From positions 1-43,490 of the forward strand of contig OMZN01000070.1 of NCBI GenBank assembly GCA_900315555.1: 43,490 nucleotides of DNA, written 5' to 3'. The position numbers and the translations under genes were made by a program. Position 1 is the stretch's first letter. Each line of letters begins with the position of its first letter. The stretch is from an uncultured Eubacteriales bacterium (GTDB lineage Bacteria > Bacillota > Clostridia > Peptostreptococcales > Anaerovoracaceae). The notes below the pieces were generated by a model that was not told the origin of the DNA, searched no databases, and worked only from the letters and a program-made list of their open reading frames with translations. This document shows positions 1 to 7,789 of this stretch, one piece after another.

Positions 1-32
1 CCGACATATTGAATGTCTTCTGTTATTTTCAT
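1..32 (-). CDS. 5' end of a leftward gene, possibly an A-type flavoprotein (FprA-like)
   Basis: The window cuts this gene after its first 10 codons; the visible N-terminus reads MKITEDIQYV followed by the first bases of a Gly codon. A GGGGGAAGGAAAC ribosome binding site sits directly before the ATG at 32, and a strong promoter lies upstream. The start resembles the N-termini of clostridial A-type flavoproteins (metallo-beta-lactamase plus flavodoxin domains, O2 or NO reductases), which often begin with a similar Lys-Ile-x-Asp/Glu-x-Ile-x-Tyr-Val/Ile-Gly stretch. That assignment rests on memory of the family and very few residues. That a gene starts here is well supported; its identity is not. 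Confidence 0.5.
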   Translation of the reverse strand, partial: MKITEDIQYV

Positions 33-104
33 GTTTCCTTCCCCCATTTCAACGTTTATTTATTTGGTTTTCAATATCTGTCTTTGATCGATTTCCGCGA
101 TGTT

Positions 105-133
105 ATTACACTACAAATTCGTTGAAAAGTCAA
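105..133 (-). promoter_or_regulatory. Sigma-70-type promoter for the leftward gene at the window edge
   Basis: Reading leftward, TTGACT (128-133) and TGTAAT (105-110) are separated by exactly 17 bp. The predicted transcript would start near 98 and have a leader of about 65 nt. The -35 box lies inside the short inverted repeat GTTGA-AAAG-TCAAC (121-134), a possible operator. Confidence 0.75.
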
Positions 134-201
134 CATTACACCCTGCCTGTGCGTCGCCGCAGGCCGCCTTTTCACCTGCCTCTGCACCCGGCGCCGGGCA
201 A

Positions 202-230
202 TTGAATTTTCGCGCTGTATTCGTTATGAT
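202..230 (+). promoter_or_regulatory. Sigma-70-type promoter of ilvA
   Basis: TTGAAT (202-207) and TATGAT (225-230) are separated by 17 bp, giving a start near 237 and a leader of roughly 95 nt before the ATG at 331. No T-box-like or leader-peptide attenuator is evident in that leader. Confidence 0.75.
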
Positions 231-330
231 GGTATCGTTCTATGCATACCAATGAAAGGCGCTGCATCATAGCCCGCACCAGGACGCGGTTATGAAGCGC
301 CACCGCAGCCATAAAGGAGAAGATGCGAAC

Positions 331-1542
331 ATGCTTACACTTGATAAATTTGAAGAAGCGGCTAAAAAGGTGAAAGAGGTCACCACGCCCACACCGCTGG
401 TCTACAGCGACTACCTGTCCCGCCAGTGCGGCGGCAGAGTCTATTTAAAGCCGGAGAACATGCAGCTGACAGGCGCCTACAAAGTACGCGGGGCTTACTA
501 CAAGACCTGTACTCTTTCAGAGGAAGAGCGGGATCGGGGACTGATCACCGCATCTGCAGGCAACCATGCCCAGGGTGTAGCCTATGCGGCCAGCCGCTTT
601 CACTGCAAGGCGGTCATCGTCATGCCTACCACGACACCGCTGATCAAGGTCAACCGCACGAAAAATCTGGGTGCCGAGGTCATCCTTCGAGGTGACGTTT
701 ACGATGAATCCTGTGCCTATGCGCTGGAACTGGCCGAAAAACACGGCTATACCTTCATTCATCCCTTCGACGATCTGACGGTGGCCACCGGGCAGGGTAC
801 CATCGCCATGGAGATCTTTCAGGATCTGCCGCTGGTGGAATACATTCTGGTACCTATCGGCGGCGGCGGTCTGGCCACCGGTGTCTCCACCCTCGCCAAA
901 CTGCTGAATCCGAAGATCCAGGTCATCGGCGTGGAGCCGGCCGGCGCCAACTGCGCACAAGTATCCATCCGCAGCGGCAAAGTAACCACCCTGCCTGCCG
1001 TCCACACCATCGCTGATGGTACGGCCGTGAAGACCCCCGGAGAAAAGATCTTCCCCTATCTGGCAAAAAATCTGGATGATATTATCACCGTAGAAGATGA
1101 TGAACTGATCACAGCCTTCCTGGACATGGTGGAAAACCACAAAATGATTGTTGAGAATTCCGGTCTCCTCACTGTGGCGGCACTGCGCCATCTCGACGTC
1201 AAGGGCAAGCGGGTCGCCTGCATCCTCAGCGGCGGCAACATGGATGTCATCACCATGTCTTCCGTCGTCCAGCAGGGTCTGATCCTTCGTGACCGGATCT
1301 TCACCATCTCTGTCCTTCTGCCTGATAAACCGGGCGAACTCTCCCGTGTCTCCGGCATTCTGGCCGAGATGAACGGCAATGTTATCCGCCTGCAGCATAA
1401 TCAGTTCATCACCACCAACCGGTCCGATGCCGTGGAGCTTCGCATCACACTGGAAGCTTTCGGCACAGAACACAAGCAGCAGATCATTGAGCGTCTTACG
1501 GAAAAGGGCTACCGCCCGCGGGAAGTACAGGCCGCCCTGTAA
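331..1542 (+). CDS. ilvA: Threonine ammonia-lyase (threonine dehydratase) with C-terminal ACT domain
   Basis: PLP-dependent deamination of L-threonine to 2-oxobutyrate and ammonia, feeding isoleucine synthesis or threonine fermentation. The ATG at 331 is chosen because AAAGGAG (313-319) precedes it; a longer frame opens at 292 but has a poor ribosome site and an uncharacteristic N-terminus. The product is 403 residues, the usual size of the ACT-containing TdcB/IlvA class. The PLP lysine is K51 in TGAYKVRGAYYK, the phosphate-binding glycine loop is PIGGGGLATG, and the late SGGN motif is present. Residues about 326-403 form a single ACT domain (DKPGELSRVSGIL), so it is shorter than biosynthetic IlvA with its two C-terminal regulatory domains. 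It is a single-gene unit with its own promoter, pointing toward the convergent surface-protein gene. Confidence 0.93.
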   Translation: MLTLDKFEEAAKKVKEVTTPTPLVYSDYLSRQCGGRVYLKPENMQLTGAYKVRGAYYKTCTLSEEERDRGLITASAGNHAQGVAYAASRFHCKAVIVMPTTTPLIKVNRTKNLGAEVILRGDVYDESCAYALELAEKHGYTFIHPFDDLTVATGQGTIAMEIFQDLPLVEYILVPIGGGGLATGVSTLAKLLNPKIQVIGVEPAGANCAQVSIRSGKVTTLPAVHTIADGTAVKTPGEKIFPYLAKNLDDIITVEDDELITAFLDMVENHKMIVENSGLLTVAALRHLDVKGKRVACILSGGNMDVITMSSVVQQGLILRDRIFTISVLLPDKPGELSRVSGILAEMNGNVIRLQHNQFITTNRSDAVELRITLEAFGTEHKQQIIERLTEKGYRPREVQAAL

Positions 1543-1567
1543 TCCGCCGGAACGGGCCCATGCAAAA

Positions 1568-1601
1568 CGGCGGGCAATCCTTCGAAAAAGATTACCCGCC
1601 G
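1568..1601 (-). terminator. Rho-independent terminator of the surface-protein gene
   Basis: Twelve-base arms CGGCGGGTAATC and GATTGCCCGCCG (leftward reading, one G-U pair) enclose a 10-nt loop and are followed by TTTTGC. It lies 16 bp past the stop of the leftward gene. The rightward side has no T-run, so it does not obviously terminate ilvA. Confidence 0.8.
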
Positions 1602-1617
1602 AAAAATGAACGTGCTG

Positions 1618-4600
1618 TTATTCATGCCGCGCGCTGCGTCTTCTGCCCAGGAAGAGGAAGACGAGCGCCAGCAGCGCTGAAGCACCGGCCACCCCATACA
1701 GGAAGGCCGGAAACCGGCTTCCTGTCTTTGGCGAGGAGCCGCTGACTGCGGCTGTTGTTTTCTTCACCTTTGTATTCTCCAGCGTGTTGACCAGGGTGCC
1801 GCCGTTTCTTACCCTCGAGGTGCTCTGCGCATAGCCCTTTACACTGTTCTCCCGAACACAGTAGTCAATAGTCTTGCCCGACCGGTATTTCGGAAGACCG
1901 GTATAAACAACGGTATACGTATTGTCTCCGTTGTCTTTAATTTCGGGTACAAAGCCGGTCACCCTGCCTTCTCCGTCAAGGAGAGACAGACTACGGGCAA
2001 AACTTTTGGCATCGGGGCGCATACCAGCCTTGTCGCCATGGTCTTCCCATTGTTTAGTAAAGCGGAATGCCGTCACTGCAGGCGTATGCGTATTGGTAAT
2101 GATATACCCCTTCTGCGCATTGCCGACAATGTCCGAGGTATAGCCCGACGCCTTGGAAAGCTCCCGTACAGTATAGTCAATCTCGCTGCCTGACGCTTTC
2201 TCATCCAGCCCGGTCCATGTATGGGTCCACTGATCCTTATCTGTCAATGTCACCGGATCACCGCTGGGCTGTCCGTCGGCATACAGCTGCACCTGCACCT
2301 GTTTTGGACGAACCCCGTCCTGATCATTGCCGTCCTTCCAGGCCTTGGTTACCGTGACGCTCGTTTTCCCCGGCGTATAGGCGTTGGTGATCTGGCCGCC
2401 GGCAATTTCCGTGCTGTAATCCGTCACGGCGTCTTCTGTTACCGTATACGTAATCGCCTTGCCGTTTTCATTTTTGGGAAGATCCGTGAACCGGTAGTTC
2501 CAGTTTCCATCCGCATCCGCTTTCACCGTAAGGCTGTCCACCGGTGTGCCGTTTGCCAGCAGCCGCACGGTGATGCTCTCCGGACGTTTTCCGTCCTGGT
2601 TATCTGCATCATGCCAAGTTTTTGTCCCGGCGACTTCTGTCTTTTCCGGCGTATATTTGTTGGTGATGGTACCGCCGCCGGAAACAGAATCCGCATCGGC
2701 AGCATACGGTGCCATGGCATCCTCTTTCACCGTGTAGGATGCCTCTTCACCATCCACCTTCGCCGGCAGCCCGCTATAGGTGACAGTCCAGGTACCATCC
2801 CCCTGGTCCGCCACTTTCGGCGTGCAGTCCGTTATTTCCGTCGTGCCGTTTGCCAGCAGATGGATCTTCGAGGTGAAGGTGTCGATGTCCGGGCGAAGCC
2901 CGTCTCTGTTATTCTGATCATCCCATACTTTAGTGAAGGTAAAGCCGGCAGATGCCGTGGATAGTGTGACACTTCGGGAGATCTTTGCCTGATGAATCAC
3001 GGCGCCGATCATATTCTGGTATCCTTTCCCGTCACTTGCCGTCACATTGCCCGCCGCCGTATAGACTTTCGGATTCGGCTCCATCCAGGGAACTGTGGAA
3101 GAAAGGGTCATGGAGACGTTATCCGATGGTCTCACGGAAGAAACCAGTGAAAAGCTGTCCCCCGCTTTGATTTGGGTAATACCGTTTTCTTCTGCTATCC
3201 CCTCCGGCAGTTTCAATGTGAAGGAAGTGCTGTAATTGGACGGTGCGGAAAGGACAAGCCGTCCCGTATGCCATTTTTTATCCGCTGTGCTGTAAGAGAA
3301 CGAAGTATCGCCGGTAACCTTCACATTCTCTGCCTTAGGTGCCTCTGTAAGAATCATATTCTTGGAATCTGCGTCCAGCAGTCTGCCCGTTAATCCGGTT
3401 TTGTCGACCGCCGAGTTATTGCTTACCCCGGCCTCATACATCAGCGTCCAGATGGCATTCGATGTGCTCGTATAAGCCTGGCTCTCTGTCACATAATAAT
3501 CTGCAAGAAACAGACTGGAATACGAGTCAACCGGATCACCGGAAAAATATACCATGCAGTAGGCCGCTCTCCAGAAAGGAAGCTGCGTCAGCTGCTGATA
3601 GGTCATGCCGGACTTGGTCGTTCCGCCGCCGTAGTAACTTCCCGCTTCCTGCAGGAACTTCTCCAGCAGAGCTGTCTTGTCAGCAGATGTCCGATCCGCA
3701 TAGGAGAATGATTGATTGCCGATACTGTTGGGAAAATCCGTGCGGAGATACTGCGGGGGAACCAGCAGCTGATCGAATTCTTCCTCCGAAAGAGAAGAAG
3801 GGGAATCAACGATCTGATAAAGGCCATACCCATTATAGGGATACCCCGCGTACAGAACGTTCTGCACGCGCATCTTCAGATCGGCCGCTTTGTCGGCAAC
3901 ACCGCCTTCTTCACAGAATTTCTCCAGTGTCGTTTCCGTATACAGCGGAACATTCGGTGTGCTCGATGTCGCATGAGGCCAGTGCAACCCATTGTTCATG
4001 CAGTAGAGAATGATCCTGGTACCATCCGCCGTTGTTATGGAATGAATATCCGTCTGCGGATCGTAATCGATTTTGTAGGAATCGTTGGACGCGTTTTCTG
4101 CACCGCTGAGAACGATGGCATGTCCCGAAAACTTATCGGTTGTCAGCACCGCCGCATCCGAGGCACTGTCTAAAGACACCTGCTCCCGCTCCGCGGCAAG
4201 ATTCTCTGTAAGATGATATGCCTGCACGGTTTCATGCTTCCCGCATTCCGGAAGATCTATCCGGATGGTAACGGCTTTCCTGGGTTCAAGGTTATGCTTT
4301 CCGCCTTTTACGTAGAAATCGAAATCATAGGCCGCCACCTGCTCGGACGTCAGGTCAGACACACCGGCAGCCTTTTCCAAGGCCACAAGGATGCTTTTGC
4401 CCTGCATCTTCGTTACAGAAACCTGCACGCCGACAGGAAACGCGCCTTCCGGCGCATGAATGCGAACCGCTCGCCCGTCATCCGCTTTTGTATTCAGCGT
4501 ACATGCCGGATATGAATGCTGCGTATCTTCTGCCTTCTGCCCGGATGCGGGCGCAGCATCAGATGCGGCATCCTTCTGCACCTCATCATTTTTCTGTGCC

Positions 4601-4773
4601 TCGGCATCTTGTTCCTCAGTGATTTGTGTCTTCTCCTGTCCTGCCACGTTCTGCGACTTGGAAAGCGCTGCCGCCGGATCAGAGGATTCTCCGGCATACA
4701 CTGCCGGCTGCACCATGGCGGCGATGATGAGCAGAGCTAAAAACAGCCACTTCATACGTTTTCTTTTTTTCAA
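1618..4773 (-). CDS. Sortase-anchored surface protein with N-terminal thioester-like region and four CnaB repeats
   Basis: A 1051-residue wall-anchored protein. Residues 1-27 are a signal peptide (basic start, hydrophobic LFLALLIIAA). Residues 30-90 are low-complexity and acidic. About 100-225 resemble an N-terminal beta domain. About 230-460 resemble a TQXA/thioester domain, with C258 in ILYCMNNG and a late TSNAIW motif at 437-442. Four CnaB-type Ig-like repeats follow, about 611-708, 711-801, 803-897 and 901-998, most carrying DGxRP. The sorting signal is SPKTG (1014-1018), then a membrane segment and a basic RRRSARHE tail. SPKTG is the motif preferred by Clostridioides difficile sortase B. 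The start codon is TTG at 4773: AGGAG lies five bases before it, while the next ATG (M7) is too far from any ribosome site. Likely an adhesin or pilus-type stalk. No sortase gene is in the window. Confidence 0.9.
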   Translation of the reverse strand: MKKRKRMKWLFLALLIIAAMVQPAVYAGESSDPAAALSKSQNVAGQEKTQITEEQDAEAQKNDEVQKDAASDAAPASGQKAEDTQHSYPACTLNTKADDGRAVRIHAPEGAFPVGVQVSVTKMQGKSILVALEKAAGVSDLTSEQVAAYDFDFYVKGGKHNLEPRKAVTIRIDLPECGKHETVQAYHLTENLAAEREQVSLDSASDAAVLTTDKFSGHAIVLSGAENASNDSYKIDYDPQTDIHSITTADGTRIILYCMNNGLHWPHATSSTPNVPLYTETTLEKFCEEGGVADKAADLKMRVQNVLYAGYPYNGYGLYQIVDSPSSLSEEEFDQLLVPPQYLRTDFPNSIGNQSFSYADRTSADKTALLEKFLQEAGSYYGGGTTKSGMTYQQLTQLPFWRAAYCMVYFSGDPVDSYSSLFLADYYVTESQAYTSTSNAIWTLMYEAGVSNNSAVDKTGLTGRLLDADSKNMILTEAPKAENVKVTGDTSFSYSTADKKWHTGRLVLSAPSNYSTSFTLKLPEGIAEENGITQIKAGDSFSLVSSVRPSDNVSMTLSSTVPWMEPNPKVYTAAGNVTASDGKGYQNMIGAVIHQAKISRSVTLSTASAGFTFTKVWDDQNNRDGLRPDIDTFTSKIHLLANGTTEITDCTPKVADQGDGTWTVTYSGLPAKVDGEEASYTVKEDAMAPYAADADSVSGGGTITNKYTPEKTEVAGTKTWHDADNQDGKRPESITVRLLANGTPVDSLTVKADADGNWNYRFTDLPKNENGKAITYTVTEDAVTDYSTEIAGGQITNAYTPGKTSVTVTKAWKDGNDQDGVRPKQVQVQLYADGQPSGDPVTLTDKDQWTHTWTGLDEKASGSEIDYTVRELSKASGYTSDIVGNAQKGYIITNTHTPAVTAFRFTKQWEDHGDKAGMRPDAKSFARSLSLLDGEGRVTGFVPEIKDNGDNTYTVVYTGLPKYRSGKTIDYCVRENSVKGYAQSTSRVRNGGTLVNTLENTKVKKTTAAVSGSSPKTGSRFPAFLYGVAGASALLALVFLFLGRRRSARHE

Positions 4774-4850
4774 ATTCTCTCCTGCCTTTCACTCTTTAGA
4801 AACAGTGGTCCGCACGCGTTATAAGCCAGTAAACCACAGCCCGCACTACT

Positions 4851-4856
4851 ATCATA
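4851..4856 (-). promoter_or_regulatory. Possible -10 element of the surface-protein gene
   Basis: Leftward TATGAT in an AT-rich stretch 78 bp before the TTG start. No good -35 hexamer is found at 16-18 bp; that position is taken by the edge of the palindrome at 4877-4891, as would fit an activator-dependent promoter. Weakly supported. Confidence 0.35.
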
Positions 4857-4876
4857 ATATATTTTGACCGAAGGCA

Positions 4877-4912
4877 CAGCAAAAATTGCTGGGCAGCCAA
4901 AATTTGTTGCCC
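4877..4912. promoter_or_regulatory. Two adjacent palindromes upstream of the surface-protein gene
   Basis: Palindrome 1 (4877-4891) has arms CAGCAA and TTGCTG around AAA. Palindrome 2 (4891-4912) has outer arms GGGCA and TGCCC around an AT-rich centre containing CCAAAATTTG. Both share the pattern CAGC, A-rich/T-rich centre, G(C/T)TG, and they abut at one base. They look like tandem operator half-sites near the -35 region. The binding protein is unknown. Confidence 0.45.
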
Positions 4913-4922
4913 GCAAAATCAG

Positions 4923-4966
4923 AAAACCGCTGCAGCCATGAAAATTTCAATGGTTACAGCGGTTTT
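4923..4966 (-). terminator. Terminator of the transketolase operon
   Basis: Long hairpin with arms AAAACCGCTG and CAGCGGTTTT continuing with mismatches into CAGCCATG / AATGG. It is flanked by T-runs on the leftward strand and is almost symmetric. It lies about 50 bp past the stop of the transketolase C-terminal gene. Confidence 0.75.
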
Positions 4967-5019
4967 CCAAGCATCTTGTTTACAGCGGATTCTATCCTCT
5001 GCGCCTCTTTGGCACCGGG

Positions 5020-5952
5020 CTATTTCAGGAGACGCATGACAGCCTTGACGATACTGTCGGCCTTCATGCCATATTTTTCCATCAGCTCATCCGGTTCACC
5101 GGATTCACCAAAGGTATCCTGCTGGCCCACCATCGCCATCTTCACCGGGAAGTTTCTGGCTGTCACACCTGCCACCGCTTCACCCAGGCCGCCGATGACG
5201 GAGTGCTCTTCTGCTGTCACAATGGCGCCGGTTTCCTTGGCAGCCTTGATCACAATCTCCTCATCGAGAGGTTTGATGGTATGCATATCAATAATGCGTG
5301 CTTCCACGCCCTTGGCTGCCAGCTCCTCGGCCGCGATCAAAGCTTCATTGACAAGTATGCCAGTCGCCATGATGGTTACATCGCCGCCCTCGCGAATCTG
5401 ATTGCCTTTGCCGATCTGCAGTGTGTCATCTTCCTTATAGGTGACCGGCACTGCTGCACGTCCGAAGCGAAGATAGCAGGGACCCTGCATCGCCACCGCC
5501 TGCTCCAGAAGCTTGGCAGCGCTCACTGCATCAGAGGGGTTGATCACCGTCATCCCCGGGATGGTCCGCATCAGCGCCAGATCTTCAAACGTCTGATGGC
5601 TGGCACCGTCAGGTCCTACCGTGATGCCGGCATGCGTCGCGCACACCTTGACATTCAAATGCGGATAGCCGATGGAATTGCGAATGATCTCAAAGGCTCT
5701 GCCGCTGGCAAACATGGCAAACGTGCTGGCGCATACCACCTTGCCGCTGGCAGCCAGGCCGGCTGCTGTGCCATACATGTCCTGCTCGGAAATGCCCATG
5801 TTGAAAAATCTGTCGGGATAAGCCTTCTTGAACATTCCTGTCTTCGTGGAACCGGAAAGGTCGGCATCCAGAACCACCAGGTTTTCGTTCTCGGCGCCAA
5901 GTTTTACCAGCGTCTCACCGTAGGCTTGTCTTGTTGCGATCTTATCTGCCAT
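5020..5952 (-). CDS. Transketolase, C-terminal subunit (split transketolase)
   Basis: The pyrimidine-binding plus C-terminal half of a thiamine-diphosphate transketolase, transferring two-carbon ketol units in the non-oxidative pentose phosphate pathway. At 310 residues it matches the family of separate transketolase C subunits. The conserved glutamate of the cofactor proton relay is E56 in NMGISEQDM, followed by the SFAMFASGRAFE segment and the C-terminal transketolase domain (about 190-310). Its ATG overlaps the stop of the N-subunit gene as TAATG, so the two are translationally coupled and should make equal amounts of a heteromeric enzyme. DXS-like or acetoin dehydrogenase beta subunits are distant alternatives, made unlikely by the partner gene. 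Confidence 0.92.
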   Translation of the reverse strand: MADKIATRQAYGETLVKLGAENENLVVLDADLSGSTKTGMFKKAYPDRFFNMGISEQDMYGTAAGLAASGKVVCASTFAMFASGRAFEIIRNSIGYPHLNVKVCATHAGITVGPDGASHQTFEDLALMRTIPGMTVINPSDAVSAAKLLEQAVAMQGPCYLRFGRAAVPVTYKEDDTLQIGKGNQIREGGDVTIMATGILVNEALIAAEELAAKGVEARIIDMHTIKPLDEEIVIKAAKETGAIVTAEEHSVIGGLGEAVAGVTARNFPVKMAMVGQQDTFGESGEPDELMEKYGMKADSIVKAVMRLLK

Positions 5953-6770
5953 TAAAGTGCACCTCCCAGTTCCTTTACTGCCTGTTCGTACTGTTCATCA
6001 TTGGGCGCCTTGCCGTGCCATCCGGCCTGATCTTCCATGAAGGAAACGCCCTTGCCCTTGACGGTCTTGGCAATGACCAGCGTCGGTCTGCCCTTGCAGG
6101 CCTTGGCAGCCTCCGCTGCCTCGACAATCTGCGTTACATCATGCCCGTCGATCTTAAGTACATTCCATCCGAAACCTTCGAATTTCTTGTCGATAGGTGT
6201 TACCGTCATGACATCCTCGTTGCGGCCGTCGATCTGCAGGCCGTTCCAGTCAAGAAAAGCGGTGATCGTATCCAGCTTGTAGTGGGCCGATGTCATCGCA
6301 GCTTCCCAGACCATGCCTTCCTGGATCTCGCCATCCCCCAGCACAGTGTAGACACGGCTTTTTCTGCCGTCAAGTCTGGCGGCCAGCGCCATGCCGTTGC
6401 ACACAGAGAGTCCCTGTCCCAAAGATCCGGTGGACATATCAATGCCGGGTACTTTATTCATGTTGGGATGTCCCTGAAAACGGCTGCCGAGCTTGCGGAG
6501 GGTCATCACGTCCTCCTTGGGGAAGAAGCCGCGCTCTGCAAGCACCGCATACAGCGCCGGCGCTGCATGGCCCTTGGAAAGGACAAAACGGTCTCTTTCC
6601 GGATCATCGGGATGCTTCGGATCCACATTCATAACCTCAAAATACAATGCCGTAATGATGTCCATAGCCGAAAGCGAGCCGCCCGGATGGCCGGATCCGG
6701 CCGCATGGATTGCCTTAATGGCTGTGATCCTTGCATTGTTCGCAGCCTGTTCCAATTGTTGTTTGTCCAT
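5952..6770 (-). CDS. Transketolase, N-terminal subunit (split transketolase)
   Basis: The diphosphate-binding half of transketolase, 272 residues. It shows the GSGHPGGS substrate/cofactor loop (H28), SKGHAAPALYA, and the ThDP motif beginning GDGEIQEG (145-152) and ending DWNGLQ (about 174-179). A perfect AGGAGG lies a few bases before the ATG at 6770. It is coupled to the C-subunit by a one-base overlap of stop and start, and lies 26 bp after nnrD, so the three genes are probably co-transcribed. Confidence 0.92.
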   Translation of the reverse strand: MDKQQLEQAANNARITAIKAIHAAGSGHPGGSLSAMDIITALYFEVMNVDPKHPDDPERDRFVLSKGHAAPALYAVLAERGFFPKEDVMTLRKLGSRFQGHPNMNKVPGIDMSTGSLGQGLSVCNGMALAARLDGRKSRVYTVLGDGEIQEGMVWEAAMTSAHYKLDTITAFLDWNGLQIDGRNEDVMTVTPIDKKFEGFGWNVLKIDGHDVTQIVEAAEAAKACKGRPTLVIAKTVKGKGVSFMEDQAGWHGKAPNDEQYEQAVKELGGAL

Positions 6771-6796
6771 ACTACTTCCTCCTAACCTTTCGTCAT

Positions 6797-7636
6797 TTAT
6801 CGACCGATCATGGTTTTAATCGCAAGGGGCAGTGTCTCACAGATATCGCCGGCCAAAAGCCCGTTTTCCCCTTTTTCGCCGGCAGCGAGATCACCGGCCA
6901 GACCATGCAGATACACGCCTGCCTGTGCTGCTTCCCACGGAGGGAGCCCCTGCGCCGCCAGGGAAGCGATCGTCCCTGTCAGAACATCGCCGCTGCCTCC
7001 CGTGGCCATGCCCGGGTTGCCCGTCTCCCGGTTCACAAGAATCTCGCCCTGGCGGCAAAGAATGGTCTCGTGCCCCTTGAGCACAACGACAGCCTCATAT
7101 CGTTCGGCAAGCGCTTTCGCCGCTTCAATCCTGTCCGTGATGCGCACACCGCCGAGAAGACGTGACGCCTCCCCGGGATGCGGTGTCATGATCACATGAG
7201 CCGGCCCGCGCCGAAGGGATTGTGCAAGATCCATGCGGACGACATCGTTGAGCCCGTCCGCATCCAGCACCAGCGTTCCCTCAAAGCGGGAAAACACATA
7301 GTCCAGCACCCTCTGATCCTCTTCATGATAGCCCAATCCGGGACCCATCGCAATAACGTCGACAGACAAGATTTTCTCATCAGGGACCCGTTCATACCAC
7401 GTCGCTTCCGGAACAGCGATCTGCAGCACATCGCGGATCGCAGCCGGCGCATAGTACTGCATCAGACCGCAGCCGGTGCGAAGGGCGGCGCGCCCGCACA
7501 GCACGGCGGCGCCGGCCATGCCTGCCGAGCCCGCCACAGCGCCCACAACACCGCACATGTTCTTATAGGCGTCCGGCGGCCGGTGCAGCGGCAGCATCAG
7601 ACGGGCGGCCCGCTCTTTTGTGATCGTTTCTTCCAT
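6797..7636 (-). CDS. nnrD: ADP-dependent (S)-NAD(P)H-hydrate dehydratase
   Basis: Repairs hydrated NAD(P)H using ADP as phosphate donor for dehydration. The 279-residue protein is only the ribokinase-like dehydratase domain; the epimerase domain (NnrE) found fused in many bacteria is absent and must be encoded elsewhere if present. Diagnostic motifs are MGPGLG (97-102), VLDADGLN, TPHPGEASRLL (151-161) and NPGMATGGSGDVLTGT with catalytic D217. The ATG at 7636 is preceded by AAGGA. It sits between mgtE and the transketolase genes on the same strand. Confidence 0.93.
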   Translation of the reverse strand: MEETITKERAARLMLPLHRPPDAYKNMCGVVGAVAGSAGMAGAAVLCGRAALRTGCGLMQYYAPAAIRDVLQIAVPEATWYERVPDEKILSVDVIAMGPGLGYHEEDQRVLDYVFSRFEGTLVLDADGLNDVVRMDLAQSLRRGPAHVIMTPHPGEASRLLGGVRITDRIEAAKALAERYEAVVVLKGHETILCRQGEILVNRETGNPGMATGGSGDVLTGTIASLAAQGLPPWEAAQAGVYLHGLAGDLAAGEKGENGLLAGDICETLPLAIKTMIGR

Positions 7637-7789
7637 TTCGTTTTCCTTATTTATTTCTTCGACATTTCTTCAACGCTCTTGCCGCCGGCGAAAAGCCCAG
7701 CCGCTTCCGGCAAAGAGCACAGCAAATCACCTGATGAATCTATCCTTGTGATGTGCCAAACCGAATAGTCAGCGCAGGACAGACACGGA

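Noticed and set aside
238-330. T-box or leader-peptide attenuator upstream of ilvA.
   Set aside because: No T-box motif, no terminator in the leader, and no branched-chain-rich leader peptide.
2221-2964. 247-codon rightward open frame inside the surface-protein gene.
   Set aside because: Antisense shadow of the CnaB repeats, with no ribosome site and no family features; the leftward frame has clear domains and signals.
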